NCBI RefSeq assembly: GCF_017744435.1 | Contig: NZ_JAGIBG010000020.1 | Coordinates: 1-64,000, forward strand | Source of the DNA: Pseudomonas sp. | GTDB taxonomy: Bacteria > Pseudomonadota > Gammaproteobacteria > Pseudomonadales > Pseudomonadaceae | Length of the DNA: 64,000 nt | Reading direction: 5' to 3' | Shown here: one piece after another, positions 41,922 through 51,313 of the stretch | Layout: every line of letters starts with the position of its first letter | Numbering within the stretch: position 1 is the first letter of the stretch | Program-made: the position numbers and the translations under genes | Notes under the pieces: model-generated | Seen by the model: only the letters and a program-made list of their open reading frames with translations | Database searches by the model: none | What the model was told of the DNA's origin: nothing

Positions 41922-43280
41922 ATGTCCAAGAAGAAAAGCAACAGCGGCCTGCGCTTCCAGCCGGCCGGCGGCAACCGTACGCCCCAGGTCCCCGTGGGCA
42001 AGAAGCAGCGCCTGGATATCGAGCGCCTGGCCGGTGACGGCCGCGGCATCGCCTTCCTGGAGGGGCGCACCTGGTTCGTCAGTGGCGCGTTGGCCGGTGA
42101 AGCGGTCGAGGCGCGGGTGCTCAATGCTCGCGGCAAGGTCGTCGAGGCGCGCCTGGAGCGTGTGCTGCAAGCCAGCCCCGAACGCCGTCAGGCACCGTGC
42201 CGGCACTACGAGCGGTGCGGCGGCTGCAACCTGCAGCACCTGCCGCACGACGCCCAGCTGGCGCTCAAGCAGCGCACCCTGGCCGAACAGCTGCAACGGG
42301 TAGCCGGCGTGCAGCCCGAAGAATGGGCCGCGCCCCTGAGCGGGCCGGAATTCGGCTACCGGCGCCGGGCGCGGGTGGCCGTGCGCTGGGACGTGAAGGC
42401 AAAGCACCTGGATGTCGGCTTCCGCGCCGAAGCCAGCCAGGAAATTGTCTCCATCGATGACTGCGCCGTGCTGGTACAGCCTTTGCAATCTATTCTTCGC
42501 CACTTGCCGACCGTGCTGCGCTCGCTGGGCAAACCGCAGGCGATCGGCCATGTGGAGCTGTTCAGTGGTACCGCCGAAGCCGTGCTCGTGCGCCATGTGG
42601 CGCCGCTGCCGGCGGACGACCTGGCGCGCTTGCAGGCATTCTGTGACGAGGCCAAGGCCCAGCTCTGGCTGCAGGGCGAAGGTGAGCCGGCCCCTGTGGA
42701 TGCCGAGGCGAAACTGGGCTTTGCCCTGGCACCCTGGCAACTGGAACTGGCCTGGCGCCCGGGCGATTTCGTCCAGGTCAACGCCCAGGTCAACACGGCA
42801 ATGATCGAGCAGGCCCTGGCCTGGCTCGCACCGCAAGCTGACGAGCGTGTGCTGGACCTGTTCTGCGGCCTGGGCAACTTCGCCCTGCCGCTGGCGCGTC
42901 AGGCACGTGAAGTGGTGGCGGTGGAAGGTGTACAGGCCATGGTCGATCGGGCCGCGGCCAATGCCCGGAACAACGATGTGCATAACGCCGCGTTTTTTCA
43001 GGCCGATTTATCGCAGCCTTTGGCAGGCGCCGGATGGGCCGCCGAGGGCTTTTCTGCGGTACTCTTGGATCCACCGCGCGACGGTGCATACGAGGTGGTG
43101 CAAGGTATCGCCCGCCTCAACGCCAAGCGCTTGGTGTATGTATCGTGCAACCCGGCCACGCTGGCGCGAGACGCCCAGGTGCTGGTCGGCCAGGGGTACC
43201 GGTTAAAAAGGGCCGGGATTCTCGACATGTTTCCTCAGACGGCGCATGTCGAAGCCATGGCGTTATTCGAAGCGGGCTAG
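41922..43280 (+). CDS. rlmD: 23S rRNA (uracil-1939-C5)-methyltransferase RlmD
   Basis: 452 residues. A TRAM RNA-binding domain (about 20-80) precedes an iron-sulfur site with [15 protein letters not shown] and later DDCAVL. The SAM site [15 protein letters not shown] and the catalytic Cys in [12 protein letters not shown] complete the enzyme (formerly RumA). It methylates U1939 of 23S rRNA. Its ATG directly follows the cysM stop, and relA follows about 96 bp later. Confidence 0.95.
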   Translation: MSKKKSNSGLRFQPAGGNRTPQVPVGKKQRLDIERLAGDGRGIAFLEGRTWFVSGALAGEAVEARVLNARGKVVEARLERVLQASPERRQAPCRHYERCGGCNLQHLPHDAQLALKQRTLAEQLQRVAGVQPEEWAAPLSGPEFGYRRRARVAVRWDVKAKHLDVGFRAEASQEIVSIDDCAVLVQPLQSILRHLPTVLRSLGKPQAIGHVELFSGTAEAVLVRHVAPLPADDLARLQAFCDEAKAQLWLQGEGEPAPVDAEAKLGFALAPWQLELAWRPGDFVQVNAQVNTAMIEQALAWLAPQADERVLDLFCGLGNFALPLARQAREVVAVEGVQAMVDRAAANARNNDVHNAAFFQADLSQPLAGAGWAAEGFSAVLLDPPRDGAYEVVQGIARLNAKRLVYVSCNPATLARDAQVLVGQGYRLKRAGILDMFPQTAHVEAMALFEAG

Positions 43281-43334
43281 CAGGCTGGCCCCTTGGTGCG
43301 GCTTCCACGGACGCGAAGCTGCACGGTGATAGCC

Positions 43335-43355
43335 AGCGCACCCGTGTGGTGCGCT
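43335..43355 (+). other. Hairpin just upstream of relA
   Basis: AGCGCACC, loop CGTGT, GGTGCGCT: a perfect 8-bp stem 22 bases before the relA ATG, just above its GAAAGG ribosome binding site. No U-run follows, so it may affect mRNA stability or translation rather than terminate. Confidence 0.4.
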
Positions 43356-43376
43356 GTATGGAAAGGTAAAACAAAG

Positions 43377-45617
43377 ATGGTACAGGTGAGAGTGCACCAG
43401 CCGGTCAACACGGACGGCAGTATCAATCTCGAAGCATGGCTGGATCATGTGGTGAGCGTCGATTCGGCACTGGATCGCGTGGCGCTGAAAGAAGCCTGCG
43501 AGTTCACCCAGGAAATCGAAAAGAAGGGCAACCCTGCCAAGCATTCGTGGGCCGATGGAACGTCCAGTTATCAGGCCGGTCTGGAAATCGCTGAAATCCT
43601 CGCCGACCTCAAGCTCGACCAGGATTCGTTGGTCGCGGCGGTGATCTATCGCTCGGTCCGTGAAGGCAAGGTGACCCTGGCCGAAGTCGGTCAGCGCTTT
43701 GGCCCGGTGGTGTCCAAGCTGATCGACGGCGTGCTGCGCATGGCCGCCATCAGCGCCAGTCTCAGCCCGCGCCAGTCGCTGGTGCTGGGCTCGCAGGCGC
43801 AGGTCGAGAACCTGCGCAAGATGCTCGTGGCCATGGTCGACGACGTACGCGTGGCGCTGATCAAGCTGGCCGAGCGTACCTGTGCGATCCGGGCGGTGAA
43901 GTCCGCTGATGACGAAAAGCGCCTGCGCGTGGCGCGCGAGGTGTTCGACATCTATGCGCCGCTGGCCCACCGGCTGGGCATCGGCCACATCAAATGGGAG
44001 CTGGAAGACCTGTCCTTCCGCTACCTGGAGCCTGACCAGTACAAGCAGATCGCCAAGCTGTTGCACGAGCGCCGACTGGACCGTGAGCGCTTCATCAGCG
44101 ACGTGATGAACCAGCTGCAGAACGAATTGCTGGCCACCGGGGTCAAGGCCGATATCAGCGGTCGGGCGAAACACATCTATTCGATCTGGCGCAAGATGCA
44201 GCGCAAAGGCCTGGAGTTCAGCCAGATCTACGACGTGCGTGCGGTGCGCGTGCTGGTGCCTGAGGTGCGTGACTGCTATACCGCGCTGGGTATCGTGCAC
44301 ACCCTGTGGCGGCACATCCCCAAGGAGTTCGACGACTACATCGCCAACCCCAAGGAAAACGGCTATCGCTCGCTGCACACTGCGGTGATCGGCCCCGAGG
44401 GCAAGGTGCTGGAAGTGCAGATCCGTACCCACGGCATGCACGAGGAAGCCGAACTCGGCGTCTGCGCCCACTGGCGTTACAAGGGTACCGACGTCAAGCC
44501 GAGCTCCAACCACTACGAAGAGAAGATCTCCTGGCTGCGCCAGGTGCTCGAATGGCATGAAGAGCTGGGCGACATCGGTGGCCTGGCCGAGCAGCTGCGG
44601 GTCGATATCGAACCCGACCGGGTCTACGTGTTCACACCGGATGGCCACGCCATCGACCTGCCCAAGGGTGCCACGCCGCTGGACTTCGCTTACCGCGTGC
44701 ACACCGAGATCGGCCACAACTGCCGTGGCGCCAAGATCAACGGGCGCATCGTGCCGCTCAACTACAGCCTGCAGACCGGCGAGCAGGTGGAGATCATCAC
44801 CAGCAAGCACGGCAACCCGAGCCGTGACTGGCTGAACTCCAACCTCGGCTACGTCACCACCTCGCGGGCCCGGGCCAAGATCGTCCATTGGTTCAAGCTG
44901 CAGGCGCGTGACCAGAACGTCGCTGCCGGCAAGACCTTGCTCGAACGCGAACTCAGCCGCCTGGGCCTGCCGCAGGTGGACTTCGAACGCCTGGCCGAGA
45001 AGACCAACGTCAAGACCGCCGAGGACATGTTTGCCTCGCTCGGTGCCGGTGACCTGCGCCTGGCGCACCTGGTCAACGCCGCCCAGCAACTGCTTGAGCC
45101 CGAGCGCATCGAGCAGATTGAGCTGGTGCCGCGCAAGCCTACCGGCCCGCGTACCGGCAAGCGTGGCGACATCCAGATCCAGGGCGTCGGCAACCTGCTC
45201 ACGCAGATGGCCGGCTGCTGCCAGCCGCTGCCGGGCGATGCCATCGTCGGCTACATTACCCAGGGCCGCGGCGTCAGCATCCACCGCCAGGACTGCGCCT
45301 CGGCGCTGCAGCTGGCCGGGCGCGAGCCGGAGCGGATGATCCAGGTCAGTTGGGGGCCGATCCCGGTGCAGACCTACCCGGTCGACATCGTCATCCGCGC
45401 CTACGACCGCCCAGGGTTGCTGCGCGACGTGTCGCAGGTTCTGCTCAACGAGAAGATCAACGTGCTGGCGGTCAACACCCGCTCGAACAAGGAAGACAAC
45501 ACCGCGCTGATGTCGCTGACCATCGAGATTCCGGGCCTGGATGCGCTGGGGCGCCTCCTGGGCAGGATTTCGCAGTTGCCGAACATCATCGAAACGCGGC
45601 GTAATCGTACCCCTTGA
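43377..45617 (+). CDS. relA: GTP pyrophosphokinase RelA
   Basis: 746 residues, long RSH protein. The N-terminal hydrolase domain has lost its HD motif (YRSVREGK in place), as in RelA. The synthetase domain keeps RAKHIYSIWRKMQRK, YDVRAVRVLV and FDDYIANPKENGYRSLHTAV. TGS (VYVFTPDGHAIDLPKGATPLDFAYRVH), a Cys-rich zinc-finger region (AGCCQPLPGD) and a C-terminal ACT domain follow. It makes (p)ppGpp on stalled ribosomes. ATG 43377 begins MVQVRVHQPVNTDG, as usual. Confidence 0.96.
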   Translation: MVQVRVHQPVNTDGSINLEAWLDHVVSVDSALDRVALKEACEFTQEIEKKGNPAKHSWADGTSSYQAGLEIAEILADLKLDQDSLVAAVIYRSVREGKVTLAEVGQRFGPVVSKLIDGVLRMAAISASLSPRQSLVLGSQAQVENLRKMLVAMVDDVRVALIKLAERTCAIRAVKSADDEKRLRVAREVFDIYAPLAHRLGIGHIKWELEDLSFRYLEPDQYKQIAKLLHERRLDRERFISDVMNQLQNELLATGVKADISGRAKHIYSIWRKMQRKGLEFSQIYDVRAVRVLVPEVRDCYTALGIVHTLWRHIPKEFDDYIANPKENGYRSLHTAVIGPEGKVLEVQIRTHGMHEEAELGVCAHWRYKGTDVKPSSNHYEEKISWLRQVLEWHEELGDIGGLAEQLRVDIEPDRVYVFTPDGHAIDLPKGATPLDFAYRVHTEIGHNCRGAKINGRIVPLNYSLQTGEQVEIITSKHGNPSRDWLNSNLGYVTTSRARAKIVHWFKLQARDQNVAAGKTLLERELSRLGLPQVDFERLAEKTNVKTAEDMFASLGAGDLRLAHLVNAAQQLLEPERIEQIELVPRKPTGPRTGKRGDIQIQGVGNLLTQMAGCCQPLPGDAIVGYITQGRGVSIHRQDCASALQLAGREPERMIQVSWGPIPVQTYPVDIVIRAYDRPGLLRDVSQVLLNEKINVLAVNTRSNKEDNTALMSLTIEIPGLDALGRLLGRISQLPNIIETRRNRTP

Positions 45618-45626
45618 AGCCGCGGC

Positions 45627-45720
45627 GCCTGCTTCGCGGGTAAACCCGCTCCCACAGGAACGGTGCAGATTTCGAAACCTGCATCCATCTTGTGGGAGCG
45701 GGCTTACCCGCGAAGAAGGC
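45627..45720. repeat. REP pair between relA and mazG
   Basis: Arms GCTTCGCGGGTAAACCCGCT (45627-45658 region) and the inverse at 45690-45720, with two mismatches. The pair fills most of the relA-mazG gap and ends 23 bp before the mazG ATG. Confidence 0.87.
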
Positions 45721-45743
45721 ACCACCGAAGGACCTGCTTAACC

Positions 45744-46577
45744 ATGACCTACACCCTCGAAGACCTGCTGCACCTCATGGCCCGTCTGCGCGACCCGCAG
45801 TACGGCTGCCCGTGGGACCTGAAGCAGAACTACGCGAGCATCGTGCAGCACACCATCGAAGAGGCCTACGAAGTCGCCGACACCATCGAGCGCGGCGATT
45901 TCGAACACCTGCAGGGCGAGCTCGGCGACCTGTTGTTCCAGGTGGTCTACTACAGCCAGCTGGCCCAGGAAGAAGGGCGTTTCGAGTTCGATGGCGTGGT
46001 CGACAGCATCACCCGCAAGCTGATCCGCCGTCACCCCCACGTATTCCCGACGGGCGAGCTGTACGCGCCGCTGGACACCCCCAGCCTGAACGAGGCCCAG
46101 GTCAAGTCACGCTGGGAGGAGATCAAGGCCGAGGAGCGTGCCGAGAAAAGCACCCCTGAACAACTGTCGCTGCTCGATGACGTACCGACGGCATTGCCGG
46201 CGCTGTCGCGGGCGGCCAAACTGCAGAAGCGCGCGGCCACCGTCGGTTTCGACTGGCCAGCGGCGCTGCCTGTGCTGGACAAGGTGCGCGAGGAACTCGA
46301 CGAAGTGTTGCAGGCCATGGCCGACAACGACGCCGACGCCCTCGAGGATGAAGTCGGCGACCTGCTGTTTGCCGCCGTAAACCTGGCCCGCCACCTCAAG
46401 CAAGACCCGGAAAACGCCCTGCGCCGCGCCAACCGCAAGTTCGAGCGGCGTTTCCGCTTCATCGAACAGGCATTGCGCGACAGCGGCCGGCCGATTGAAC
46501 ATTGTAACCTTGACGAGCTGGACGCCCTTTGGGGTGAAGCCAAGCGTCAGGAAAAGAACCTGCCCAGCTGCGGCTGA
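45744..46577 (+). CDS. mazG: Nucleoside triphosphate pyrophosphohydrolase MazG
   Basis: 277 residues with two MazG repeats. The first has EEAYEVADTIE and ELGDLLFQVVYYSQ; the second EELDEVLQAM and DEVGDLLFAAVNLARHL. Together they carry the Glu/Asp ligands for Mg. It hydrolyses NTPs and dNTPs, and in E. coli lowers ppGpp stress effects, which fits its place after relA. AAGGA precedes ATG 45744. Confidence 0.95.
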   Translation: MTYTLEDLLHLMARLRDPQYGCPWDLKQNYASIVQHTIEEAYEVADTIERGDFEHLQGELGDLLFQVVYYSQLAQEEGRFEFDGVVDSITRKLIRRHPHVFPTGELYAPLDTPSLNEAQVKSRWEEIKAEERAEKSTPEQLSLLDDVPTALPALSRAAKLQKRAATVGFDWPAALPVLDKVREELDEVLQAMADNDADALEDEVGDLLFAAVNLARHLKQDPENALRRANRKFERRFRFIEQALRDSGRPIEHCNLDELDALWGEAKRQEKNLPSCG

Positions 46578-46603
46578 GCTGTTGCATAAGTGAGTGAACA
46601 TTC

Positions 46604-47143
46604 ATGAGCCTTTCCCTTCGCGACCAATTGCTCAAAGCCGGTCTGGTCAACCAGAAACAGGTCTCGCAGACCAACAAAGCTGAAAAGAAACAGAAGCGCA
46701 TGGAGCACAAAGGCCAGGTCGAGGTCGACGACAGCCAGCAGCGCATGGCCAAGGAAGCCATGGCCGAGAAGGCCAAACGTGACCAGGAGCTGAATCGCCA
46801 GCAGCAGGAAAAGGCCGAGCAGAAGGCCCGCGTGGCGCAGATCAAGCAGTTGATCGAAGCCACCCGCCTGCCCAAGCTGACCACCGAGGACTACTACAAC
46901 TTCGTCGACGACAAGAAGGTCAAGCGCATTGCCGTCAACGCCCTGATGCGCACCCGCCTGAGCAACGGCGCGCTGGCCATCGTGTCGCATGCCGGCGGCT
47001 ACGAAGTGATCCCGCGCGAGGCGGCGGTGAAGATCCAGGAACGCGACCCGAGCCGCATTCTGCTGCTCAATACCCATGTCGAGGAAGCGGACGAGGACGA
47101 TCCGTACGCAGCCTACAAGATCCCAGACGATCTGATGTGGTAA
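46604..47143 (+). CDS. DUF2058 (YaiL-like) nucleoprotein-type protein
   Basis: 179 residues. A strongly charged N-terminal half (Lys/Glu/Gln-rich coiled coil, about 20-90) leads into LPKLTTEDYYNFVDDKKVKRI and a small beta domain; an acidic tail ends ...EEADEDDPYAAYKIPDDLMW. The family is conserved in gamma-proteobacteria, called nucleoprotein or polynucleotide-enzyme regulator without solid proof. It follows mazG by 26 bp and ends at a strong terminator. Confidence 0.85.
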   Translation: MSLSLRDQLLKAGLVNQKQVSQTNKAEKKQKRMEHKGQVEVDDSQQRMAKEAMAEKAKRDQELNRQQQEKAEQKARVAQIKQLIEATRLPKLTTEDYYNFVDDKKVKRIAVNALMRTRLSNGALAIVSHAGGYEVIPREAAVKIQERDPSRILLLNTHVEEADEDDPYAAYKIPDDLMW

Positions 47144-47150
47144 GCACGAA

Positions 47151-47175
47151 AAACCCCGCCTTGGCGGGGTTTTTT
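47151..47175 (+). terminator. Terminator of the relA-mazG-DUF2058 unit
   Basis: AACCCCGCC, loop TT, GGCGGGGTT then TTTT, 8 bp after the DUF2058 stop. Confidence 0.95.
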
Positions 47176-47201
47176 ACTGGAAGACTGTATCAAGGTTCGG
47201 G

Positions 47202-47384
47202 TTACTGCGTGGTGCGCTGGTTTTCCAGCTCTTCGAGCTCTGCCCGGTACTGGTGAGCTTCATGTTCCTGGTGGAACATCCCTACCAGTTGGCCTTGTTG
47301 GTGCACATCCCAGATCCGCACGCCAGCGGCCAGGCCTTCGTGGGACATTCTCGATTCGTCACGTTCGGTTACTTGGACTGTCAT
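47202..47384 (-). CDS. Small conserved hypothetical protein (60 aa)
   Basis: Starts MTVQVTERDESRMSHEGLAA and ends ...ELEELENQRTTQ, without signal peptide or membrane helix. The middle (GVRIWDVHQQGQLVGMFHQEHEAHQY) has several His. GGAG lies upstream of ATG 47384; an in-frame Met further up would run through an operator-like palindrome. I do not recognise the family. Two clean palindromes upstream suggest tight control. Confidence 0.7.
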   Translation of the reverse strand: MTVQVTERDESRMSHEGLAAGVRIWDVHQQGQLVGMFHQEHEAHQYRAELEELENQRTTQ

Positions 47385-47411
47385 CGGTAAACTCCACTGC
47401 TTTGAGTTGAC

Positions 47412-47492
47412 TGCGACACTGTGTCGCACAACCCCTTTATAGAGTTTGTTAGCAGGCTAAGTAAATAAAACAGGCATGAAACAAGTTTCATG
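47412..47492 (-). promoter_or_regulatory. Promoter region with two palindromes for the 60-aa gene
   Basis: TGCGACA-CTG-TGTCGCA (47412-47428) is a perfect 7-bp-arm palindrome just after a -10-like TATAAA read leftward. CATGAAAC-AA-GTTTCATG (47475-47492) is a perfect 8-bp-arm palindrome farther up; its core GAAAC-AA-GTTTC fits the published PsrA pattern G/CAAAC-N2-4-GTTTG/C. The assignment to PsrA is by motif only. Confidence 0.5.
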
Positions 47493-47502
47493 AAAGCAGG
47501 GC

Positions 47503-47530
47503 AAAAAGAAGCCCCGCACAGGGCGGGGCT
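47503..47530 (-). terminator. Terminator of the leftward DUF3108 gene
   Basis: Read leftward: AGCCCCGC, loop of five, GCGGGGCT followed by TCTTTTTG, 25 bp after the stop. Confidence 0.88.
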
Positions 47531-47554
47531 CCGGATACTGCGGGCTGCAGCGGA

Positions 47555-48265
47555 TCAGTTACCCTTCACCGTTTTGCCGTCGACCGTGCCATTCTGCAGC
47601 ACGATCACGTACTCTTTGCCATCGGTCTCGACCTGGCGCAACTGCACCAGCAGGTAGTCCCAGTCCTTGGCGAACCACAGCTCGGTGACACGCTTGTTCT
47701 GGGCTGGGGCACGCACGCGCTCGACCTTCACCGCCTCGACCTGGCCGGTCTTGGTGGTGATTTTCTCGGTGCCGAGCACGCGGAAGTCGTAGTTGTCGAT
47801 CTCGTCGCCATCGACCACCTGGTAGGTCATGCTCTTCTTGCCGGCAGCCACATCGTGCTGCAGGGCCAGCTGGTAGGACGACTTGTCCAGCACGCCGCGG
47901 TTGAGCGGCAGGTTGATGGCATCCTTGCGGTCGGTACCGGTGATCTTCTTGGCGTTCCAGTCGAAGGTCAGGTCGACGGTCTTGGCCTTGCCCAGGCCGC
48001 CGCGCTCGAAGTGGTACTTCTGCGGCAGCAGGGTGTCGTTGTCCATGCGCAGGGTGCTTTGCTCGGTCAGGCTGGCGATCATCATGGAGGCCTTGAAATC
48101 AAGGTTCCAGCTGCCGTCCTTGTTCTTGACCAGGCTGCGCTCGGCGGTGCCGCTCATGGGCAGTTGCTTCCAGTCTGCGGTGTAGCTTGCCGAGAACGGC
48201 TTCAGGTCAGCTGCCTGGAGGGGCAGGGCGAGCACGGTGAGAGCCAATAGCAGGGCGCGACGCAT
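47555..48265 (-). CDS. DUF3108-domain periplasmic protein
   Basis: 236 residues. Signal peptide MRRALLLALTVLALPLQA, then a beta-rich domain (LKPFSASYTADWKQLPMSGTAERSL) typical of DUF3108, which resembles lipoprotein-carrier folds. Function unknown. It is just 8 bp after purN and on the same strand, so it is probably expressed with purM-purN, and its own terminator follows. Confidence 0.85.
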   Translation of the reverse strand: MRRALLLALTVLALPLQAADLKPFSASYTADWKQLPMSGTAERSLVKNKDGSWNLDFKASMMIASLTEQSTLRMDNDTLLPQKYHFERGGLGKAKTVDLTFDWNAKKITGTDRKDAINLPLNRGVLDKSSYQLALQHDVAAGKKSMTYQVVDGDEIDNYDFRVLGTEKITTKTGQVEAVKVERVRAPAQNKRVTELWFAKDWDYLLVQLRQVETDGKEYVIVLQNGTVDGKTVKGN

Positions 48266-48273
48266 AAGTTCTC

Positions 48274-48927
48274 CTAGGGTCGGATCAAGTGACCACTGGC
48301 CGGCAGCGGCAGGTCATCCAGTAACGCACCCTGTTCACCCAGGCGCAAACGCCCTTGGGCAAACCAGTGCACCGCCAGCGGGTAGATCTGGTGTTCCTGA
48401 TGGTGGACCCTTTGGGCCAGGCTTTCCACCGTGTCATCAGACAGCACCGGTACCACAGCCTGTACGACCAGAGGCCCGCCATCGAGTTCCTCGGTGACGA
48501 AGTGTACGCTGCAGCCATGCTCGGCGTCGCCTGCCTCCAGTGCCCGACGGTGGGTATGCAGGCCCTTGTAGCGGGGCAGCAACGACGGGTGGATGTTGAG
48601 CAGGCTGCCCTGGTAGTGGCGCACGAAGTCGCCACTGAGGATGCGCATGAAGCCGGCCAGCACCACCAGGTCCGGGGTGAAGCCGTCGATGCGCGCCATC
48701 AGCGCGGCATCGAAGGCTTCGCGGCCGTCGAACTGGGTGTGGTCGAGCACCACGGTGTCGATACCGACCGCCTGGGCCCGTTGCAGGCCATAGGCATCGG
48801 CGCGGTTGGAGACCACCGCGGCGATGCGCACTTGGCTGTCCTGCGCACGGCAACTGTCGATCAAGGCTTGCAGGTTGCTGCCGGAACCCGACAGCAGTAC
48901 CACTACATTGCAGGGCTTGCTCGGCAT
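48274..48927 (-). CDS. purN: Phosphoribosylglycinamide formyltransferase 1
   Basis: 217 residues. It transfers the formyl group from 10-formyltetrahydrofolate to GAR in purine synthesis. VVLLSGSGSNLQALI is the phosphate-binding loop, and NIHPSLLPRYKGLHTH gives the catalytic Asn-His; the catalytic Asp follows in EELDGGP. The ATG overlaps the purM stop by one base (TGATG), indicating coupling. Confidence 0.96.
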   Translation of the reverse strand: MPSKPCNVVVLLSGSGSNLQALIDSCRAQDSQVRIAAVVSNRADAYGLQRAQAVGIDTVVLDHTQFDGREAFDAALMARIDGFTPDLVVLAGFMRILSGDFVRHYQGSLLNIHPSLLPRYKGLHTHRRALEAGDAEHGCSVHFVTEELDGGPLVVQAVVPVLSDDTVESLAQRVHHQEHQIYPLAVHWFAQGRLRLGEQGALLDDLPLPASGHLIRP

Positions 48928-49985
48928 CAGTGTGCCTTGAGGTTCTGCAGTTCGACCTGGGCGGCGCCTTCGGCGGCTTCGGCGATGTGGCCGATGACCC
49001 AAGGCTGCTCACCGGCGGCGCGCAGTTCGTTCAGGGCCGCTTCGACCTGATCCTGGGCCACGCAGATGACCATGCCGACACCGCAGTTCAGCACACGGTG
49101 CATCTCGTGCTCGTCGACGTTGCCTTTTTCCTGCAGGAAGTCGAACACCGCCGGGCGCTGCCAGCTGGCCACGTCAACCACGGCCTGGGCATTCTTCGGC
49201 AGGACGCGCGGGATGTTGTCCAGCAGGCCGCCACCGGTGATGTGGGCCATGGCCTTGACTGCGCCAGTGTTCTTGATCAACTGCAGCAGTGGCTTGACGT
49301 AGATGCGGGTCGGTGCCATCAGCAGGTCGGTCAGCGGCTTGCCGTCGAGCTGGGTGTTCTCGATGTCGGTGCCGGACACTTCGAGGATCTTGCGGATCAG
49401 CGAGTAGCCGTTGGAGTGCGGGCCGGAGGACGGCAGGGCGATCAGCGCGTCACCGGTGGCAACCTTGGAGCCGTCGATGATCTCGGCCTTTTCCACGACG
49501 CCGACGCAGAAGCCGGCCAGGTCGTAGTCTTCGCCTTCGTACATGCCCGGCATTTCGGCAGTTTCGCCGCCGACCAGGGAGCAGCCAGCCAGTTCACAGC
49601 CAGCGCCGATGCCGGTGACCACGGTGGCAGCCACGTCGACATTCAGCTTGCCGGTGGCGTAGTAGTCGAGGAAGAACAGCGGCTCGGCGCCGCAGACCAC
49701 CAGGTCGTTGACGCACATGGCGACCAGGTCCTGGCCGATGCTGTCGTGCTTGTTCAGGTTCAGTGCCAGGCGCAGCTTGGTGCCGACGCCGTCGGTGCCG
49801 GAGACCAGCACCGGCTGCTTGTAGCCGGCCGGGATCTCGCAGAGGGCGCCGAAGCCACCCAGGCCACCCATGACTTCAGGGCGTGCGGTGCGTTTTGCCA
49901 CGCCCTTGATGCGTTCGACCAGTGCTTCGCCGGCGTCGATGTCTACACCGGCGTCCTTGTAGCTCAGGGAGGGTTGCTTGCTCAT
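48927..49985 (-). CDS. purM: Phosphoribosylformylglycinamidine cyclo-ligase
   Basis: 352 residues. It closes the imidazole ring to make AIR with ATP. The glycine-rich [47 protein letters not shown] and [21 protein letters not shown] regions are all present, and the length is normal. It leads the leftward unit purM-purN-DUF3108 and is divergent from the DUF2066 gene over a 254-bp region in which no purine-type operator is clear to me. Confidence 0.96.
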   Translation of the reverse strand: MSKQPSLSYKDAGVDIDAGEALVERIKGVAKRTARPEVMGGLGGFGALCEIPAGYKQPVLVSGTDGVGTKLRLALNLNKHDSIGQDLVAMCVNDLVVCGAEPLFFLDYYATGKLNVDVAATVVTGIGAGCELAGCSLVGGETAEMPGMYEGEDYDLAGFCVGVVEKAEIIDGSKVATGDALIALPSSGPHSNGYSLIRKILEVSGTDIENTQLDGKPLTDLLMAPTRIYVKPLLQLIKNTGAVKAMAHITGGGLLDNIPRVLPKNAQAVVDVASWQRPAVFDFLQEKGNVDEHEMHRVLNCGVGMVICVAQDQVEAALNELRAAGEQPWVIGHIAEAAEGAAQVELQNLKAH

Positions 49986-50239
49986 TGATCCAGGCCTTTA
50001 AGAGGGAGGGATTCGTAAAAACGACCATGACGGCCAAGTCCGGCTGTGAAGCGGCGGCTGCCTGAAACGTCAGTGGTCTGTGAAGGCGCGCGATTTTATC
50101 AGGGTTGCCGTGCAGCGGCCATCCTCAGGCCGACGGGCAGGGCGGTAAATTGCTGAAAAAGGTGTGTGGGTGGTTGATGGGCCTCCTTCTGTATAAGCTG
50201 CAAGCCACATGCTTCATGCGCAATCGGACAGGAATCTCC

Positions 50240-51301
50240 ATGCGACTATTCAATTATCTGGCAGCTGGGTGCCTTGCACTGGCCTGCCTCACTGCGCAGG
50301 CCGAAACCGTCTCCGGGCTCTATCAAGTGCGCGAGCCGGTCGAAGGGCAGGGTGCCGAAGCCCGTTCCGCAGCCACTGCCAAGGCCTTCGATACCCTGGT
50401 GCTGCGCCTGACTGGCGACCCCAAGGCGGCGCAGAGCCCGGCGTTGGCCGACGTGCGCAAGGACCCGCAACAGATCATCAACCAGGTCGGCACCGAGGCC
50501 GGGCCGCCGGAATCGGTGCTGGTCGAGTTCGACCCTGGCAGCACCGAGCGTGCCTTGCGCAAGGCCGGCCTGGCGCTGTGGGGCAGTAACCGGCCCTCCA
50601 TCCTCGGCTGGTGGCTCAATGACAGTGCCGAAGGCAGCAACCTGGTCGGTGACGGCCAGGCTAGCGCCCAGCCGCTGCGTCGAGCTGCCCAGCACCGTGG
50701 CCTGCCGCTACGCTTGCCGCTGGCCGACCTGCAAGAGCAATTGGTGGCCAATGCCAAGCAGCTTGAAGGCAATGACCCGGCGCCGCTGCGCGAAGCTGCG
50801 GAGCGCTACGGCGCCGACGCCATGCTGGCGGTGCATGCCCATGAAACCGATGGCAAATGGCAAGGCACATGGCAGCTGTGGCTGGGCGACCAGCGCGAGC
50901 AGGGCAAAGCCGAAGGCGCTGACCAGGCGGCCCTGGCGGACGCCGTCATGTTGGCGGTCAGCAGCCGACTGGCGCCGCGCTATGTGATCAAGGCAGGTGC
51001 CAGCAGCCAGTTGCAATTGCAGGTGCAAGGCATGAACCTGCAACGCTATGCCGAGCTGAGCCGCGTACTGGAGCCTTACGGCCCACGCCTGCAGCTGGCC
51101 GAAGGCGGCACCTTGACCTATGCGGTCACCGGTAATCGTGAGCAGCTACGTGCCCAGCTGGGCCTGGCCAAATTGCAGGAACTGCCCCCTGAGCAGGCTC
51201 TGGCCACTCCTGCTCCGGCCCCGGGTGCTGCTCCGGGCCAGCCTGGCGCACCCGCTCCTGTCGCCGCCAAGCCGTTCGACGGCCTGCGATTCCGTTGGTA
51301 A
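50240..51301 (+). CDS. DUF2066 periplasmic protein
   Basis: 353 residues from ATG 50240, with AGGA upstream and a signal peptide MRLFNYLAAGCLALACLTAQA. The mature part (RLTGDPKAAQSPALADVRKDP...) follows DUF2066. The C-terminus is Ala/Pro-rich (ATPAPAPGAAPGQPGAPAPV), probably disordered. Conserved between purM and perM-hda in pseudomonads; function unknown. It is 12 bp before perM. Confidence 0.83.
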   Translation: MRLFNYLAAGCLALACLTAQAETVSGLYQVREPVEGQGAEARSAATAKAFDTLVLRLTGDPKAAQSPALADVRKDPQQIINQVGTEAGPPESVLVEFDPGSTERALRKAGLALWGSNRPSILGWWLNDSAEGSNLVGDGQASAQPLRRAAQHRGLPLRLPLADLQEQLVANAKQLEGNDPAPLREAAERYGADAMLAVHAHETDGKWQGTWQLWLGDQREQGKAEGADQAALADAVMLAVSSRLAPRYVIKAGASSQLQLQVQGMNLQRYAELSRVLEPYGPRLQLAEGGTLTYAVTGNREQLRAQLGLAKLQELPPEQALATPAPAPGAAPGQPGAPAPVAAKPFDGLRFRW

Positions 51302-51313
51302 GGGGTGCCATCC

